Below are positions 33,164-35,965 of a DNA stretch of 35,965 bases, piece by piece; positions within the stretch are counted from its first letter, which is position 1, and every line of letters starts with the position of its first letter. The position numbers were made by a program, and so were the translations under genes. The DNA comes from Chroococcus sp. CMT-3BRIN-NPC107. Lineage in GTDB: Bacteria > Cyanobacteriota > Cyanobacteriia > Cyanobacteriales > Chroococcidiopsidaceae. The stretch covers positions 1 through 35,965 of the forward strand of contig JAHHGY010000035.1 of the NCBI GenBank assembly GCA_019359635.1, in the 5' to 3' direction. The notes below the pieces were generated by a model. That model ran no database searches, had not been told where the DNA came from, and worked only from the letters and a program-made list of their open reading frames with translations.

Positions 33164-33712
33164 ATGAACAATTCTCAATTAGTAAAAATTAGTAGATATC
33201 TTAGCAAGCATTTACGCCATCAACCCGATCGCTTAGGGATTAAACTTTTGCCTGGGGGTTGGATGGCGGTGGAGGAATTATTAGCCGCTTGCAAGAAAAA
33301 TGCTTTTCCGATTAGTTGGACGCAGTTAGAGGAAGTAGTAGCAAATAATGATAAACAACGTTTCTCTTTCGACTCTACAGGTACGTTGATTCGCGCCAAT
33401 CAAGGACACAGTGTAGACGTAGATTTGCAATTAGAAGCTGCTAAGCCACCAGATGTGCTTTATCATGGCACGGGTGCGAGTGCGATCGCTGCAATTATAC
33501 AGACTGGTTTGTGCAAAATGTCCCGCCATCACGTGCATTTATCTACCGATATAGCGATCGCGCGCAATGTCGGCGCAAGACACGGTAAACCCGTAGTTTT
33601 GGCTGTTGATGCGGCGGCTATGTACAAAGCAGGCTATATATTTTATTGTTCGGATAATGGTGTTTGGCTAGTTGACAGCTTTCCACCGGAGTATTTGCGA
33701 CAGTTAGATTAG
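33164..33712 (+). CDS. kptA: RNA 2'-phosphotransferase, Tpt1/KptA family
   Basis: KptA/Tpt1 removes an internal 2'-phosphate from RNA by passing it to NAD+, releasing ADP-ribose 1''-2''-cyclic phosphate and nicotinamide. In eukaryotes this finishes tRNA splicing after a plant/fungal-type ligase. This 182-residue protein has the full family length: N-terminal 'SRYLSKHLRHQPDRLGIKL' with the R18-H19 pair, 'IRANQGHSV' (R77), 'LYHGT' (H101) and 'RHHVHLSTD' from R121. These match the Arg-His-Arg-Arg active site of Tpt1. No 2'-phosphate source is obvious in most bacteria, so placing it next to an RNA ligase and tRNA-like genes is meaningful. It begins about 50 bp from the divergent Uma2 gene. Confidence 0.93.
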   Translation: MNNSQLVKISRYLSKHLRHQPDRLGIKLLPGGWMAVEELLAACKKNAFPISWTQLEEVVANNDKQRFSFDSTGTLIRANQGHSVDVDLQLEAAKPPDVLYHGTGASAIAAIIQTGLCKMSRHHVHLSTDIAIARNVGARHGKPVVLAVDAAAMYKAGYIFYCSDNGVWLVDSFPPEYLRQLD

Positions 33713-33796
33713 ATCGGAAATACCTCCCAGGAGTAAGAAATGTGGCGTTTAAAATTAAATTAGTGTTGTCTAACAGCTAAAAAGCAAGCTATTTTT

Positions 33797-34255
33797 GTGT
33801 CACTTCACATTTTTATCAGAAAGCCGCTTGAAGAAGATTGGCAAGAATTGTTGGCTTTGCACCAAAAAAGTAAGGAGTTTCATTATCCCTGGGTGTCTGC
33901 GCCATGTACTGAAGATGGGTGCAAAGCCTATATCAATCGCTGTCAGAATCAGGATTTTGAAGGACTGTTAATTTGTCATGCGATCGCCAAAAATATTGTT
34001 GGTGTTGCAAATCTCAGTCAAATTTTCTATGGAGGTTTTCAAAATGCCTATCTTGGTTATTACGTTGATGTAGACTTTGCAGGTCAGGGATTCATGTTAC
34101 AAGGTATTCGGTTAACGGTTTCTTATGCTTTTTATACTCTCGGTTTACATCGCGTTGAAGCCAATATCCAACCAGAAAACACTGCTTCAATTCGTTTAGT
34201 GCAGCGATTGGGTTTTACAAAAGCGGTTGATGGACGATATGTCCGCGATGGATGC
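33797..34255 (+). pseudogene. GNAT (RimJ/RimL-type) N-acetyltransferase, truncated by IS110 element
   Basis: The first 150 or so residues are a RimJ/RimL-type GNAT domain: 'IFIRKPLEEDWQELLALHQKSKEFHYPW', the acetyl-CoA loop 'VDVDFAGQGFMLQGIRL' and 'HRVEANIQPENTASIRLVQRLGF' are visible. After 'GRYVRDG' (near 34250) the expected 'W.DH' ending is missing and the sequence becomes unrelated, running into the left end of an IS110-type element. The frame happens to stay open through the element to 34876, which would give a false fusion protein. The start is GTG at 33797. The break point is approximate. Confidence 0.75.
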
Positions 34256-34492
34256 AAGAAACGGAATAAAAAGTGCGGAAAAAGTTTATACTCGCATTGT
34301 GTCTCGACAGTTAAGACCGTTCCCTCAATGGTGCATCTTCGCCCGTACAAAAGCGTGGTTCTGGGTTGTGACGGCGATGACATTGGTGAAGCGTTTACAC
34401 GTTATCCCGCGCACGAAGACTGTATAATTCCGTCAACCTGGGTCAAGGCACACTTTCAACGCCTGATACTGCTTGAGACTAGGGAAACTAAA
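34256..34492 (+). ncRNA. Candidate bridge-RNA region of the IS110 element
   Basis: This is about 237 nt of non-coding DNA between the GNAT break and the transposase ATG. In IS110-group elements the bridge RNA that pairs with donor and target DNA is made from this left-end region. I did not resolve its two internal loops by eye, so the call rests on position and family only. Confidence 0.35.
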
Positions 34493-35888
34493 ATGAAGAA
34501 AAAACAGAAGTCTTCAATTCCAAATTGCCAATCTGTAGCTAAGACATCTAAACTTAATCCGATTCATCCAAATGCTGCTGGTATTGATATTGGTTCCCAA
34601 CATCATTGGGTGTGTGTACCGTCAGGATCTGCTAACGAATGCGTTCGGCGTTTCGGTTGCTACACGGCTGACCTCTACGCCATTGCTGATTGGTTAGCTG
34701 TTTGTGGAGTTGAAACAGTGGCAATGGAATCAACAGGTGTTTATTGGATTCCATTATTTCAAATTCTAGAGACTCGCAGCAATGAAAGTGAAGCTTGTGA
34801 ATGCTCACCATGTAAAAACTTTGCCTGGACGCAAAACAGATGTTTTAGACTGTCAATGGCTGCAACAGTTGCATAGTTATGGGTTATTATCAGGTTCTTT
34901 TCGTCCCGAAGACCAAATCTGTGTTTTACGTAGCTATATCCGTCAACGCGATAGTCTCATCAGAAGTGCCAGTGTTCATATCCAACGGATGCAGAAAGCT
35001 TTAACTCAAATGAACCTACAACCTATTCAAGCAGTCAGCGACATTACAGGCACTACAGGTATGGCAATCATACGAGCTATCGTTGCTGGAGAACATGACC
35101 CCCAATTACTTGCAGCTAAAAAGCATCACCGTGTTAAACGTAGTCAAGCAGAAATTGCCGCTGCGCTTGAGGGTGATTACCGAAAAGAACATTTGTTCGT
35201 TTTGCAACAAGAGCTACATCTGTATGATGTTTACCAATCCCAAATCGCCGAATGTGACTGTCAGATTGAGAAATGTTTAAGTCAATTTAACGACAAAATT
35301 GATATTTCTCAGTCACCTCTTTCTCCACCCAAGCATATTCGTCATAAACCTCAAGGTAATGAACCTGCGTTTGATTTGCGTACTCATCTTTACCGGATGA
35401 GTGGAATAGATTTTACTCGCGTTGATGGTCTTGGTGTCCTGACAATACAAATTATTCTTTCTGAAGTTGGTTTAGATCCCAGTCGCTTCCCCACAGTTAA
35501 ACACTTTACTTCTTGGCTTGGTCTTTGCCCCGGCAGCCGCATTACTGGTGGCAAAATTAAAAGTTCTCAGACTCGTCCTGTTGTCAACCGCGCTGCCAAT
35601 GCTTTCCGCATGGCAGCACAAACTGCTGGCAAAAGTAATTCTGCTTTGGGTGCGTTTTATCGTCGTTTACGTTCTCGGCTTGGCTCTCCTAAAGCTATTA
35701 CTGCTACTGCTCATAAGATTGCGCGGATTTTTTACAAACTTTGGACAAATGGAGAAGATTACACTGATCCTGGTACGGATTATTATGAGCAGCGTTATCG
35801 TGAGCAAATGGTCAATAATCTCCACAAAAAAGCCCAAGCTTTTGGTTTTGAGCTTATTCCTCAGCCCTCAGAAAATCTGGTTTCTTAG
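34493..35888 (+). pseudogene. IS110-family transposase, single-base frameshift
   Basis: The transposase starts at ATG 34493 (AGGGA just upstream) and reads to about 34780 in one frame, then continues in the +1 frame from 34781 to 35888. At the junction the DNA reads CGCAGCAATGAAAGTG; removing one A gives 'ETRS-MKVKLVNAHHVKT', the smooth family sequence, so one base was gained. Part one has the RuvC-like D32 (GIDIGSQHHW) and E79 (MESTGVYW). Part two has the two further acids in 'GRKTDVLDCQWL'. The C-terminal Tnp domain has 'WLGLCPGSRITGGKIKSS', where the catalytic serine lies, and normal ends. The site does not look like a programmed slippery sequence, so it is more likely an inactivated copy or a sequencing error. 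Confidence 0.85.
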
Positions 35889-35965
35889 AAGCAGCCCCAC
35901 TGGCGGCGATCGCCACCCGCTATGAATGGAAGAAACTATTTTGACGCGACTAATCAACAGGTATA
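35889..35965. other. Sequence after the transposase, possible IS remnant
   Basis: These 77 bases hold the right end of the IS110 element or what follows it. One plus frame reads 'PLAAIATRYEWKKLF' then stop, which recalls the C-terminal 'IATRYE' segment of IS5-type transposases, so a second, broken IS may start here. No return to the interrupted GNAT sequence is visible before the window ends. Confidence 0.3.

Larger units (their letters stand above)
34250..35910 (+). mobile_element. IS110-family insertion sequence (approximate ends)
   Basis: The element holds a single transposase gene of the IS110 (DEDD) family. The left limit is taken from where the GNAT homology stops; the right limit is not defined, because I see no clear terminal repeats and IS110 elements often lack them. 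About 240 nt of non-coding DNA precede the transposase, the place where IS110-group elements encode their bridge (seek) RNA. A small hairpin (GGAC-GATAT-GTCC, 34232-34244) lies near the left boundary. The transposase is frameshifted, so this copy is probably dead or needs help in trans. Confidence 0.65.

Noticed and set aside
33797..34876. Apparent 359-residue acetyltransferase-transposase fusion
   Set aside because: The first part is a truncated GNAT gene and the end is the IS110 transposase before its frameshift. The join through non-coding IS DNA is accidental.
35518..35925. 135-codon plus-strand frame at the transposase 3' end
   Set aside because: It is a shifted frame of the transposase with leucine/valine-rich low-complexity translation and no family.
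1..35965. Many GCGATCGC octamers as a possible operator or CRISPR-like repeat
   Set aside because: This is the well-known HIP1 palindrome of cyanobacteria, scattered in genes and between them without regular spacing.

Overview
The window is cyanobacterial. It carries chlorophyll synthase (chlG), the nitrogen regulator ntcA, a PucC/LhaA-type chlorophyll-associated MFS protein, a carotenoid oxygenase and several protein families that are mostly cyanobacterial. It is also dense in the HIP1 octamer GCGATCGC. Base composition is moderately AT-rich. I would guess a unicellular or Chroococcidiopsis-like lineage, but the species call is weak.

Layout. (1) 0.3-3.2 kb, minus strand: carotenoid oxygenase and a BT1-type folate/pteridine transporter, 16 bp apart. 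(2) 3.3-5.6 kb, minus: a Uma2-family protein, hisB and fabI. (3) 5.9-8.8 kb, plus: ntcA with its own GTA-N8-TAC box and a perfect 22-bp palindrome in the leader, then a DUF3084 coiled-coil membrane protein and a small RuvC/YqgF-fold protein, which ends tail-to-tail over a small DUF3146-like gene. (4) 9.2-10.7 kb, plus: a membrane-associated GTPase. (5) 10.8-15.3 kb, minus: secD-secF (ATGA overlap), pdhB and hemB. (6) 15.5-17.7 kb, plus: the PucC-type MFS gene coupled to an inositol-monophosphatase-family gene. (7) 17.9-20.7 kb, minus: a ChaN-like protein, a cupin, a small Cys-rich membrane protein and chlG. (8) 20.8-25.3 kb, minus: pstS-pstC-pstA-pstB followed by a DUF411 gene, with a Pho-box array upstream and a terminator after DUF411. 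(9) 25.5-27.7 kb: a TonB-like protein converging on exbB-exbD. (10) 27.8-29.3 kb, plus: ubiD with a terminator.

The most unusual part is 29.8-33.7 kb. A promoter-like TTGACA/TAGTCT pair precedes three closely packed, structurally damaged tRNA-like genes: His(GUG), a class-II-like RNA with a 12-nt uridine-free 'anticodon' loop, and Lys(UUU). Straight after them come an RNA ligase of the Rnl2/DraRnl type with motifs I, III, IV and V, an AAA+ ATPase with a changed Walker B, and, beyond a Uma2 gene on the other strand, a KptA/Tpt1 RNA 2'-phosphotransferase. I read this as a candidate tRNA-repair or anti-anticodon-nuclease island in which the tRNA-like RNAs are decoys, substrates or sensors. That reading is inference; the gene content and RNA folds are visible in the sequence.

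The window ends in an accessory patch: a GNAT acetyltransferase gene cut by an IS110-family element whose transposase carries a one-base frameshift. No CRISPR array, rRNA or clear riboswitch was seen.
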